Source of the DNA: Arenicellales bacterium
GTDB lineage: Bacteria > Pseudomonadota > Gammaproteobacteria > Arenicellales > UBA868
Assembly (NCBI GenBank): GCA_028825345.1
Contig: JAPKAJ010000032.1
Location: 1-13,937, forward strand
Length of the DNA stretch: 13,937 bases
Direction of reading: 5' to 3'
Shown here: piece by piece, positions 7,141 to 13,937 of the stretch
Numbering within the stretch: position 1 is the first letter of the stretch
How the letters are laid out: the number at the start of each line of letters is the position of its first letter
Notes under the pieces: model-generated
What the model saw: only the letters and a program-made list of their open reading frames with translations
Database searches by the model: none
What the model was told of the DNA's origin: nothing
Made by a program: the position numbers and the translations under genes

Positions 7141-8040
7141 ATGACCGATTTTCTTCAGAACTGTATTGACGGGGTGATGTTCGGTTCAGGCTATGCCCTG
7201 TTGGCGCTGGGGTTTACCCTGTTGTTCGGGGTGATGAAACGCCTAAATTTGTCGTTCGGCCCGAGCATTATGCTGGGTGCCTACGCCGGCACTTGGGTAT
7301 ATCTCAACTTTTCCCAGAATGTGGTGCTGGTCTTGCTGGCGACTGTGATTACCACCGTTGCGGTTGGTATCTACGTCGAGCGACTTTGTTTTTGGGCCGT
7401 CCGACGTGATGCGACTATTGCCTCAATGGTTTCGAGCTTTGCGATTTGGATGCAGCTCGAAGAAGTCGCGATGCACCTGTTACCGGAACGGACTTACCCC
7501 TTCCCGACTTTCTTCACCTCGACGGTCATTGATATTGGACCGTTTTTTGTTCGCAGTGAACACATCTCAATGTTCCTGCTGACGCTGATGCTCCTAGCCC
7601 TGTTGCACCTGTTCCTATTCCGTACCCGGCCCGGCCTGGCACTGCGGGCTGTTGCCGACAACCCGTTGGCCTCAGCCTATATGGGCATCAACAGCTCAAG
7701 TATTTTATTCCTGGCATTTGCTGTTGTTTCCGCGATCGGTGGACTTGCCGGATTCCTTATACTTTCTGCCGATTCGCAGGTCACGCCGTATTTTGGATTG
7801 TGGGCCACTTTCAAGGGCCTGATTGCGATGATGCTGGGTGGTATGGGTTCGCTTCCCGGCGCGATCCTGGGCGGACTGCTTCTCGGCGTGGTTGAAGCCA
7901 ACGCGTTTTGGTACGGAGGACCGGTGATCCGCGATATTTCTGCGTACCTGCTGCTCTTTGTGATGCTGATCGTACGACCCGGCGGACTGGTTGGACAAAG
8001 GATCGTCGCCCGGCAACAGGCGGCGTATGAGCGGGTCTAA
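7141..8040 (+). CDS. livH: ABC transporter permease, LivH type (module 2)
   Basis: The product is 299 aa with many membrane segments. Family landmarks are GSGYALLALGFTLLFGVMKRLN (15-36), the coupling-loop region FRTRPGLALRAVADNPLASAYMGI (160-183), GGMGSLPGAILGGLLLG (233-249) and VRPGGLVG (278-285). It aligns with the module 1 LivH along its length but is clearly diverged, so this is not a recent copy. Both have a non-standard residue pattern after the LN of the second segment (LNLSFG here). It starts 31 nt after LivF of module 1 without a visible ribosome site, so coupling or leader structure may matter. Confidence 0.9.
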   Translation: MTDFLQNCIDGVMFGSGYALLALGFTLLFGVMKRLNLSFGPSIMLGAYAGTWVYLNFSQNVVLVLLATVITTVAVGIYVERLCFWAVRRDATIASMVSSFAIWMQLEEVAMHLLPERTYPFPTFFTSTVIDIGPFFVRSEHISMFLLTLMLLALLHLFLFRTRPGLALRAVADNPLASAYMGINSSSILFLAFAVVSAIGGLAGFLILSADSQVTPYFGLWATFKGLIAMMLGGMGSLPGAILGGLLLGVVEANAFWYGGPVIRDISAYLLLFVMLIVRPGGLVGQRIVARQQAAYERV

Positions 8041-8058
8041 CTAACGAGTAGATTGATC

Positions 8059-8964
8059 ATGCCCAACGACTACCTGTTGACCATTATCTCGAATATCGGA
8101 ATGATTTCCCTTATTGCGCTGTCTGCCTATCTGTTGCTGATCAGCGGTGAGATTTCGTTCGGACAGCAGGCCTATTTCGGAATCAGTGCCTATGCCGGTG
8201 CGATTGCGACAACCCTCTGGGGGTGGCCACTGTGGGTGGCGTTGCTGTTCGGTAGTTCGCTGGCGGCACTTGCGGCTGGCTTTGTCGGCCTACTCACATT
8301 GAGGATCAGCGGCCTGTACTTTTCGATTGCTACTCTGGCCTTCGCAGAAATGGTTCGCTTGTCGCTATTCGAGTTAACCTACCAGGTTGAGATCGATGGC
8401 GAATTGATAGGCCCCAACGGTGCAGAGGGATTCGGCGAGATACGCTGGATCTTCGATAACGATGTCAGCGTCCTTGAGTACACTTTAGTGATTTACGGCG
8501 TCTTGCTGCTGGTGCTGTTTTGCCTGGTGCTAATCGAACGCTCCCCGCTGGGAATGATCTTTCGGATGCTGGGTCAAGATCCCCTGCTAACCCGGGTTCA
8601 AGGCCTGAACCCAGTTAGGTACAAGGTCACGGCGGCAATACTTGCCGGCTTCATCGCCGGCCTGGGAGGGACTCTATACGCTCACTCGTTCACCTACATA
8701 GAACCGCAAATGTTCAATATCATGCTGGGGGTCCACTCTCTGGCTTATGGTCTGATCGGGGGCCTCGGTACTGTGTTGGGACCCCTCCTCGGTGTTGCGA
8801 TTGACATCGGTTTTCTGGAGTCTTTGCGGGTAATTCAGGGTTACCGAATGATCGTTTTCGGCGGCCTGGTAGCGCTTATGTTGATTTTCATGCCCCGAGG
8901 CATTCTCGACGAAAACCGGGTCTACCGGCTGAAGAACGCTGTTCGAAGGTGGTTTCGTGCTTGA
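8059..8964 (+). CDS. livM: ABC transporter permease, LivM type (module 2)
   Basis: The product is 301 aa from the ATG at 8059. A TTG two codons upstream (8053) is possible but unlikely. It begins MPNDYLLTIISNIGMISLIAL and has the LivM pattern of membrane segments, including the SAYLLLISGEISFGQQAYFG region near 22-41, SGLYFSIATLAFAEMVR near 85-101 and a C-terminal MPRGIL. The loop GPNGAEGFGEIR (118-129) matches the corresponding loop of the module 1 LivM and departs from the more usual GLxGIP-like pattern, supporting common descent of the two modules. The end overlaps the next gene by 8 nt. Confidence 0.9.
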   Translation: MPNDYLLTIISNIGMISLIALSAYLLLISGEISFGQQAYFGISAYAGAIATTLWGWPLWVALLFGSSLAALAAGFVGLLTLRISGLYFSIATLAFAEMVRLSLFELTYQVEIDGELIGPNGAEGFGEIRWIFDNDVSVLEYTLVIYGVLLLVLFCLVLIERSPLGMIFRMLGQDPLLTRVQGLNPVRYKVTAAILAGFIAGLGGTLYAHSFTYIEPQMFNIMLGVHSLAYGLIGGLGTVLGPLLGVAIDIGFLESLRVIQGYRMIVFGGLVALMLIFMPRGILDENRVYRLKNAVRRWFRA

Positions 8965-9700
8965 ACTGCAAGCAGTCGGTAAGACTTTCGGTGCATTGCA
9001 AGCCTTGCGCGGCGTCGATCTGCATCTAAGACGAGGGACGGTCAGCGGGCTGATCGGCCCCAATGGCTCAGGTAAGACTACGCTAGTCAATATCATTACC
9101 GGCGTCTACGCACCAGATTCAGGACGGGTGCTTCTTGATGGCAAAGATGTCAGCCGCGCGAGCGCCAATCAGATTACTCGGCTAGGCGTTTCCCGCACCT
9201 TCCAGAACATCCGCATCTTCAACCGCATGAGTGTTCTTGAGAACGTGATCGTGGCGCTTATCGGCCATGACAAGCTGGGACTGTTTCCATTATTGGGTAG
9301 CGTCAGAGGGGTTGGCGGTGCGGGGGTTGAGGCAGCGCGCCGGACACTGGAAACTGTCGGTCTGCTGAAGCAGAGCAACCTTTTTGCCAGTGAATTACCT
9401 TTACCGCTGCGGCGTCGATTGGAAATCGCACGGGCATTGGTCTGTGACCCCAAGGTTCTGGTTCTCGATGAGCCGGCTGGTGGCATGACGCCCGCAGAAA
9501 CCGCCAGCATCTCAGAACTGATTCGCTCTCGCATCGCCCCAGGCCGAACCTGTGTCGTGATCGAGCACAAGTTGGACCTGATATCCCGCGTCTGTGAGCA
9601 CCTTTGTGTGTTAAACCACGGTGAGAAGATCGCCGAGGGCGATCCCCGATCAGTTATGAGTCAGCCTGAGGTCATCGAGGCCTACCTGGGGCGGGCCTGA
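8957..9700 (+). CDS. livG: ABC transporter ATP-binding protein, LivG type (module 2), with degenerate signature motif
   Basis: The product is 247 aa from GTG 8957, which overlaps the LivM stop by 8 nt and has AAGGTGG just upstream. Intact motifs are Walker A GPNGSGKTT (34-42), Q83 in RTFQN, Walker B VLVLDEP (167-173) with Glu172, and His204 in VIEH. The signature motif is lost: where LivG proteins have LS(Y/F)G(Q/E)QRR, this one has LPLPLRRR (147-154), with Pro at both the Ser and the Gly positions. The flanking LEIARAL is normal, so this is substitution, not a frameshift. The ATP site formed by LivF's Walker A and this signature is probably inactive or non-standard. It should still assemble with the LivF immediately downstream. 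Confidence 0.92.
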   Translation: MLELQAVGKTFGALQALRGVDLHLRRGTVSGLIGPNGSGKTTLVNIITGVYAPDSGRVLLDGKDVSRASANQITRLGVSRTFQNIRIFNRMSVLENVIVALIGHDKLGLFPLLGSVRGVGGAGVEAARRTLETVGLLKQSNLFASELPLPLRRRLEIARALVCDPKVLVLDEPAGGMTPAETASISELIRSRIAPGRTCVVIEHKLDLISRVCEHLCVLNHGEKIAEGDPRSVMSQPEVIEAYLGRA

Positions 9701-9706
9701 AAAACC

Positions 9707-10423
9707 ATGCTGGCGGTATCAAACCTTACAGTCAATTACGGTGAGGTGCAGGCAGTCGATAGTATCTCGATTAAGGTCAAGGCGGGCGAACTGGTTTCGA
9801 TCACCGGTGCCAACGGCGCCGGAAAGAGCTCAATGCTCAATGCTATCGCCGGCATCTGCGTAGCTGCCTCAGGGAAGATCGTTTTCGCAGGTGAGGATAT
9901 CACTGGCTTACCGGCACACCAGATTGTAAAAAAAGGCATCGTACAGGTTCCCGAAGGAAGACAACTTTTCGCTACCTTAACCGTTCGCGAGAACCTCTTG
10001 GCTGGGCGTTACTCAAACAGCGGTTTTCTGTTGGACAATGTTATTCCTGAGTCGCTGATGCAACGATTTCCAGTGCTGTCTGAGCGGCTGGACTCACTCG
10101 GCTCAAGTCTCAGCGGGGGGCAAGCCCAGATATTGGCATTGGCAAGAGGTTTGATGAATTACCCAGAACTCCTGCTACTTGACGAGCCGACCCTTGGCCT
10201 GGCTCCTATCGCAGTGAAAGAGGTCTTCGACCTTATTGCTGAGTTGCGAGATCAGGGGTTGGCTATCCTGGTCGTTGAACAGAATGTTCGCCAAGCCCTG
10301 GCGATTTCTAACTATGCCTATGTTCTGGAAAGTGGCAGGATTGTGATGGAAGGGGAGGGGGGCGAATTGCTCAATAATTCTAGACTTGTTGAGTCGTATC
10401 TCGGCGTGGCCGGATCGATATAA
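9707..10423 (+). CDS. livF: ABC transporter ATP-binding protein, LivF type (module 2)
   Basis: The product is 238 aa, starting 6 nt after LivG. Motifs are Walker A GANGAGKSS (34-42), PEGR (82-85), a complete signature LSGGQ (135-139), Walker B LLLLDEP (155-161) with Glu160, and VEQN (190-193) with the Gln usual for LivF at the switch position. It ends ESYLG. Its good signature would complete the ATP site carried by LivG's Walker A, while its own Walker A faces LivG's degenerate signature. It is the last gene of the plus-strand operon. Confidence 0.92.
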   Translation: MLAVSNLTVNYGEVQAVDSISIKVKAGELVSITGANGAGKSSMLNAIAGICVAASGKIVFAGEDITGLPAHQIVKKGIVQVPEGRQLFATLTVRENLLAGRYSNSGFLLDNVIPESLMQRFPVLSERLDSLGSSLSGGQAQILALARGLMNYPELLLLDEPTLGLAPIAVKEVFDLIAELRDQGLAILVVEQNVRQALAISNYAYVLESGRIVMEGEGGELLNNSRLVESYLGVAGSI

Positions 10424-10487
10424 CTACAGCCGCGTTATCCGTACGGGCCACCTTGCCCCCGCCTGGCGCAATAAATGACGAGTGACG

Positions 10488-10515
10488 CCCAGATTCTGTC
10501 TTTCTGGGATAATTT
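10488..10515. terminator. Possible weak terminator between convergent operons
   Basis: CCCAGA (10488-10493) pairs with TCTGGG (10503-10508) around a 9-nt loop, followed by ATAATTTT on the plus strand. It lies in the 149-nt gap between the end of the transport operon and the end of the acyl-CoA ligase gene, where a terminator is expected. The stem is only 6 bp and the T-tract poor, so the call is tentative. Confidence 0.35.
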
Positions 10516-10572
10516 TAAGGACTGATCGTGGGTCTGGGTGGCCTTAACAGGTCCGTCATCGCGTAATGCTCT

Positions 10573-12108
10573 TTACACTCCACGATTGCCGTCATCGATC
10601 TCGCTCAGAAGACGGCGCATGATCTTACCGCTGGAAGTTTGGGGCACGCTGTCGACAAACTGAACGGCTCGGGGCAATTTGTAGGCGGCGAGTGTTTTCC
10701 GGCAAAAGTCAACAATCTCCTGCTGGCTGGCCTGGGCGTTGGGCTTGAGCACGACATACGCCTTGGCCAACTCACCCCTCACCTCGTCCGGGATGCGGCC
10801 AACCGCGGCCAGGGCCACGGCAGGGTGGCCGCAGATGACCCGCTCCAGTTCGGCGGGGTATACGTTGTAACCCGCAGTCAGGATCATGTCTTTTTTGCGG
10901 TCCACAATCGTGAAGTAGTTGTCTTCGTCCCGGGTCGCGATATCCCCGGTGTGCATCCAGTTGCCCGGTGTCATGACGTCCTGGGTTGCCTCGTCGTTAC
11001 CGTAATAACCCAGCATCACCAGTGGACCGCGGACCATGAACTCACCCTCTTCACCGGCACCAAGTTCCACGTTGGGATCATCGACTGACACAATCTTGCC
11101 TTCACTACCGGGATACATAAGGCCGATGGTGCCTGGCTTGTTGTCACCGTAATAGGGGTTCGCGGTCGCCGCACCGGCAAGTTCGGTCATTCCCCAGAGC
11201 TCCAGAACCGGCGTCGTCACACGTTCCATCCATTCAATTGATTTTGCCGCCGGCAGGGTCTGACCACCCACCGTCGAGCGCGTGAGTGAAGACAGATCAT
11301 AGTCATCGAACTTTGGATGGGACAGCAGGAAGTAATACACGGTAGGTACTCCATCCAGGATAGTGGCGCGGTGCTGCTGAATGGCCGCCAGGATGGCGCC
11401 TTCTTCGAATTTGGGCACAATCACCAGTGTCATGCCGTACATGAAACTGCTGTTCAAGACCACCGATCCGTAGACATGGGGCAATGGCAGTGAGTTGACA
11501 AGGATATCCTGCGTGGTCCGCACATGCATCAGTGCCGTACCGTGAGCATTCGTCACGATATTGCGGTGCGAATGCATAGCGCCTTTGGGATGACCGGTAG
11601 TGCCCGATGTGTAGCAGATCGCCGCCAACTCATCGCGCCCACGTTGCGCCACGTCAAAGGTGTCAGCACCTGTTTTGAGCCAGCCTTCAAACGACGACGC
11701 ACCGGTGACCACCTGCTCGCCAAACAACACGACCTCATTGAGTTCACCACTGCCCTTGAGATCCAGCAACGACTCGGCCTTGTCAGCCGAGCCGATAACG
11801 ACCTTGGCACCACTGTCTTCAACAACATATCTGACTTCATCGGGCGTCAGCATGGTGTTAATCGGGTTGATCACCGCACCAGTTTTGGCGATACCATGGT
11901 AGCTGACTACCCATTCCCAGCAGTTAGGTGAGTACAGCGTCACTCGATCTCCAGGCCCCACACCGGCTGCCTTCAGACCGTTGGCGATCCGACAGGCCAT
12001 CGCGTCGATCTGGCTGAAACTGAACTGTTTGTCTTCAATAATCAGCGCGGTCTTATCGCCGTATAGGTGCGCGCTGAAACGGGAAATATCCCCCACGGTT
12101 CGAATCAT
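10573..12108 (-). CDS. Acyl-CoA synthetase (AMP-forming, class I adenylate-forming family)
   Basis: The product is 511 aa, a usual length for the family. The ATG at 12108 has AAGGAG about 10 nt upstream. All core motifs are present: the phosphate-binding loop YTSGTTGHPKG (166-176), ELWGMTE (303-309), the adenine/ribose-binding TGD (387-389), the hinge DRKKDMI (403-409), and the C-terminal catalytic Lys495 in TSSGKIMRR. The enzyme activates a carboxylic acid to acyl-AMP and then acyl-CoA in the cytoplasm. Chain length cannot be told; it resembles medium/long-chain and malonate-type ligases. The gene follows the GST gene by 60 nt on the same strand and converges on the transport operon. It is a candidate to activate the imported compound, which is inference from position only. 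Confidence 0.92.
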   Translation of the reverse strand: MIRTVGDISRFSAHLYGDKTALIIEDKQFSFSQIDAMACRIANGLKAAGVGPGDRVTLYSPNCWEWVVSYHGIAKTGAVINPINTMLTPDEVRYVVEDSGAKVVIGSADKAESLLDLKGSGELNEVVLFGEQVVTGASSFEGWLKTGADTFDVAQRGRDELAAICYTSGTTGHPKGAMHSHRNIVTNAHGTALMHVRTTQDILVNSLPLPHVYGSVVLNSSFMYGMTLVIVPKFEEGAILAAIQQHRATILDGVPTVYYFLLSHPKFDDYDLSSLTRSTVGGQTLPAAKSIEWMERVTTPVLELWGMTELAGAATANPYYGDNKPGTIGLMYPGSEGKIVSVDDPNVELGAGEEGEFMVRGPLVMLGYYGNDEATQDVMTPGNWMHTGDIATRDEDNYFTIVDRKKDMILTAGYNVYPAELERVICGHPAVALAAVGRIPDEVRGELAKAYVVLKPNAQASQQEIVDFCRKTLAAYKLPRAVQFVDSVPQTSSGKIMRRLLSEIDDGNRGV

Positions 12109-12168
12109 CTTGGTGTTCTCCTTGATCTCGCAGTTGATCGCTCTATCTATAGATCTATGGCAACAGAA

Positions 12169-12798
12169 TCAGCCCACAGGCATCGTGTCACGAATCGAAG
12201 GTCGCGCTGCCAGTGACTCGACCCAGCTCACCAGGTTCGGGTGGCCGTCACGCCACTGGAAATCCGGGTTCCAGCGTTCCAGGTGGAGAGCGGCAATCAA
12301 AGTCATTTGGGCCATGTTAGATAATTCGCCGCCCATCACCGGATGCATTACCTCTGTTTCCCAGGCTTCAATCAACCTTGCCGCTCGATTACGTTCATGA
12401 GCGATGACTCCGGGAGAGCGTTCCTGCTGTGAACGAAACCCTTCTCTGATCCATACGCTAACTCCAGCGACGAGGCTTCGCGCCATCGCCTCTAATCGTC
12501 GGACATGAAAGCCGTTGCCGCCTTCTGGCGGTTCGAACCAGGGCGCGTTATCCAGATTGTCGAGATAACTGCACACCAGTTGGGATTCCTCCAGGCGAAC
12601 GCCATCTGACAAAATCAGGCATGGCACTCGTCCAGATGGGTTGATTTCATAATAAGGGCTGTTAACAGACCGAGTTTGTGCAACGATCTGTTTAACCTTG
12701 TCCTCGAGCTTCTTCTCCAGAACTATGATACGCGCCAATCGAGCGTAAGGTGAGTTTTGGGTTACATAAAGCTTTAAGCTAGGGTGCGAATCGGCCAT
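12169..12798 (-). CDS. Glutathione S-transferase family protein
   Basis: The product is 209 aa, typical for a bacterial GST. The N-terminal thioredoxin-like domain shows LYVTQNSPYARLARIIVLEK (10-29), with Ser16-Pro17 at the position of the active Ser/Cys. It also has the cis-Pro in RVPCL (57-61) and the glutathione-binding EES (70-72). An all-helical C-terminal domain follows from about residue 95, with the HPNLVSWVESLAARPSIRDT ending common in the family. It would use glutathione for conjugation, thiolysis or detoxification in the cytoplasm; the substrate is unknown. It lies just upstream of the acyl-CoA synthetase on the same strand and is probably co-transcribed. The start has AGGA about 8 nt upstream. 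Confidence 0.9.
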   Translation of the reverse strand: MADSHPSLKLYVTQNSPYARLARIIVLEKKLEDKVKQIVAQTRSVNSPYYEINPSGRVPCLILSDGVRLEESQLVCSYLDNLDNAPWFEPPEGGNGFHVRRLEAMARSLVAGVSVWIREGFRSQQERSPGVIAHERNRAARLIEAWETEVMHPVMGGELSNMAQMTLIAALHLERWNPDFQWRDGHPNLVSWVESLAARPSIRDTMPVG

Positions 12799-12903
12799 AG
12801 GTCTAATCCTGGTGGGAATTGGAATACGCTTTCCTAAGCATAATTGACATAGGGCAAAGTGCGCATCACTTTTTGGTAATGTCCGAGGTGAGTCGACTGG
12901 CCA

Positions 12904-13386
12904 TTACCAAACATCAATCGACTTGATCTCACAATAAATACCACCTGATAGTTGTTTTAATTGAACCGGTGTTAACTTGAACACCGCATTCGGGGTGCCG
13001 GCTGCAGCCCAGATCTGGTTAAAGCCTTCAAGATCCTGGTCCAGTAGGACGAAGGGGTACTTGGCGTGACCAAGCGGCGGAACTCCGCCGATGGAAAAGC
13101 CGGTGTTCTTTTTTACAAAATCGGCATCGGCCCGGCAGATGGTGCCACTCACGAGCCTAGCAAGTTTCTCTTCATCAACTCGGTTAGCACCCGAGGTAAT
13201 AGCCAGAACAGGTCTGTTATGCGGGCCGACAAAAACTAACGATTTGGCGATCTGGGCGATAGGGCAGCCGATTGCAGCCGCCGCCTGTGCGGCACTGTGG
13301 GTGGGCTGATCGAACTCGAGCACCGCGTAACTGGGCCCAAGAAACTGCTGCACCCATACAGCGGTAGGATGTTTCGGCGATCGCAT
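12904..13386 (-). CDS. YbaK/EbsC (prolyl-tRNA editing-like) aminoacyl-tRNA deacylase
   Basis: The product is 160 aa, the full single-domain length. Family hallmarks are IAKSLVF (46-52) with the conserved catalytic-site Lys48, the ITSGANRVDEEKL segment (63-75), and the GFSIGGVPPLGH loop (96-107). The family hydrolyses mischarged tRNAs, such as Cys-tRNA(Pro) or Ala-tRNA(Pro), in trans; which one cannot be told here. The ATG at 13386 has no good ribosome site. It is on the same strand as the GST and ligase genes but separated by 105 nt, so it may or may not share their transcript. It is divergent from the radical SAM gene. Confidence 0.88.
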   Translation of the reverse strand: MRSPKHPTAVWVQQFLGPSYAVLEFDQPTHSAAQAAAAIGCPIAQIAKSLVFVGPHNRPVLAITSGANRVDEEKLARLVSGTICRADADFVKKNTGFSIGGVPPLGHAKYPFVLLDQDLEGFNQIWAAAGTPNAVFKLTPVQLKQLSGGIYCEIKSIDVW

Positions 13387-13413
13387 AGTTAATTAATCTC
13401 ACACCCGAAGTAG

Positions 13414-13539
13414 GGGTTGGCACCTGCGATAGAGGATATCATTAGCGCTCTTGTTAAACCCTCGACGGCCCTTACTCTACGATGAACATAACTTTTCCAA
13501 CCGATCAGCATACTTCGGAGTATCGGCTGGTGCCAACCC
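13414..13539. repeat. Long-range inverted repeat flanking the radical SAM start
   Basis: GGGTTGGCACC (13414-13424) and its exact reverse complement GGTGCCAACCC (13529-13539) are 104 nt apart. Both arms continue to a matching GATA/TATC a few bases inward. One arm is in the divergent intergenic region, the other within codons 16-20 of the radical SAM gene. It could be a pair of regulator sites or a leader structure; it could also be chance. Confidence 0.45.
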
Positions 13540-13937
13540 GGCTGCAGGAAAAGCTTGCCTCCGGCAAGACACGCTGCAACCTTTGCCTTTGGCGCTGTGG
13601 CTTGCATCATGGTCAAAGAGGCTTTTGCCAGGCTCACGTGAACCGTAATGGCACCCTTTACAATCTGTCTTACGGCATTATCTCAGCCATGGATCTGGGC
13701 CGCATAGAAGAAAAGCCAGTGCGGCATTACCGACCCGGGACCAAAGTCCTCTCGGTTGGTAGTTACGGCTGCAGTTTTCGTTGCGGGGGTTGCCATAACC
13801 TGGATATCTCCTGGGGTACCGACGCACTCGACGCTTTGGCCCGGGGGGAATCGCGTGCCGCCTTTGTCCCGCCTGAGACTTTGGTCAAGGCAGCAGTTGA
13901 TAGCGGTGCTGATGGCATCGCCTTTACCTATTCGGAA
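13482..13937 (+). CDS. amrS: AmmeMemoRadiSam system radical SAM protein, N-terminal part, cut by the right window edge
   Basis: 152 codons are present from the ATG at 13482; an in-frame stop at 13455 bounds it upstream, and a GTG at 13530 is an alternative start. An N-terminal four-Cys cluster (C32, C35, C39, C49 in RCNLCLWRC...GFC) is followed by EEKPVRHYRPGTKVLSVGS (76-94), typical of this family. The radical SAM motif CSFRCGGC follows (C97, C101, C104), ligating a 4Fe-4S cluster and SAM. The window ends at TYSE, the place of the family's TYNEP motif. Relatives are often annotated as pyruvate formate-lyase activating enzyme-like. They usually sit with MEMO and AMMECR1 domain genes, which would be expected just to the right if the system is complete. 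No Shine-Dalgarno site is visible. Confidence 0.88.
   Translation, partial: MNITFPTDQHTSEYRLVPTRLQEKLASGKTRCNLCLWRCGLHHGQRGFCQAHVNRNGTLYNLSYGIISAMDLGRIEEKPVRHYRPGTKVLSVGSYGCSFRCGGCHNLDISWGTDALDALARGESRAAFVPPETLVKAAVDSGADGIAFTYSE

Noticed and set aside
8053..8058. TTG as start of the second LivM
   Set aside because: A normal ATG two codons later fits the family N-terminus and the TTG has no better ribosome site.
10639..11088. Plus-strand reading frame of 149 codons opposite the acyl-CoA ligase
   Set aside because: It lies wholly antisense to a gene with every family motif, has no recognisable domain, and is explained by the codon bias of the opposite strand.
12856..12874. AAAGTG/CACTTT hairpin followed by T on the plus strand
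   Set aside because: It would terminate plus-strand transcription, but both flanking genes are on the minus strand; the stem is short and AT-rich.

Overview
The window looks like a stretch of a proteobacterial chromosome, most likely a gammaproteobacterium. The evidence is moderate GC, Shine-Dalgarno sites of the AGGAG type, compact same-strand operons, a FadR-type GntR regulator, Liv-type ABC transporters and a YbaK-like deacylase. The genus cannot be read from the sequence. I see no tRNA, rRNA, CRISPR array, transposase or integrase.

Layout. (1) At the left edge on the minus strand is the N-terminal DNA-binding half of a FadR-type GntR regulator. It is divergent from (2) a plus-strand gene for a crotonyl-CoA carboxylase/reductase-type enzyme, with a sigma70-like promoter in between. 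Next comes a small secreted YtkA/FixH-like protein. (3) From 2340 to 10423 lies a long plus-strand transport operon. It has one periplasmic substrate-binding protein gene, a strong stem-loop followed by a T-tract, and then two complete LivH-LivM-LivG-LivF modules in tandem. (4) Converging on it on the minus strand are a YbaK-like aminoacyl-tRNA deacylase, a glutathione S-transferase and an acyl-CoA synthetase. (5) At the right edge, reading rightwards and cut by the window end, is an AmmeMemoRadiSam-type radical SAM protein (AmrS).

How the genes may fit together. The regulator, enoyl-CoA reductase/carboxylase, small secreted protein and transporter probably form one uptake-and-assimilation locus for an organic or amino acid. 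The convergent acyl-CoA ligase is a candidate for activating the imported acid. The substrate cannot be deduced from the sequence.

Most unusual points. Two full Liv-type membrane/ATPase modules share a single local binding protein. The second module's LivG has lost the ABC signature motif (both the Ser and the Gly positions are Pro) while its other ATPase motifs are intact. The carboxylase/reductase has Gln where characterised enoyl-CoA carboxylases have the CO2-pocket Glu.
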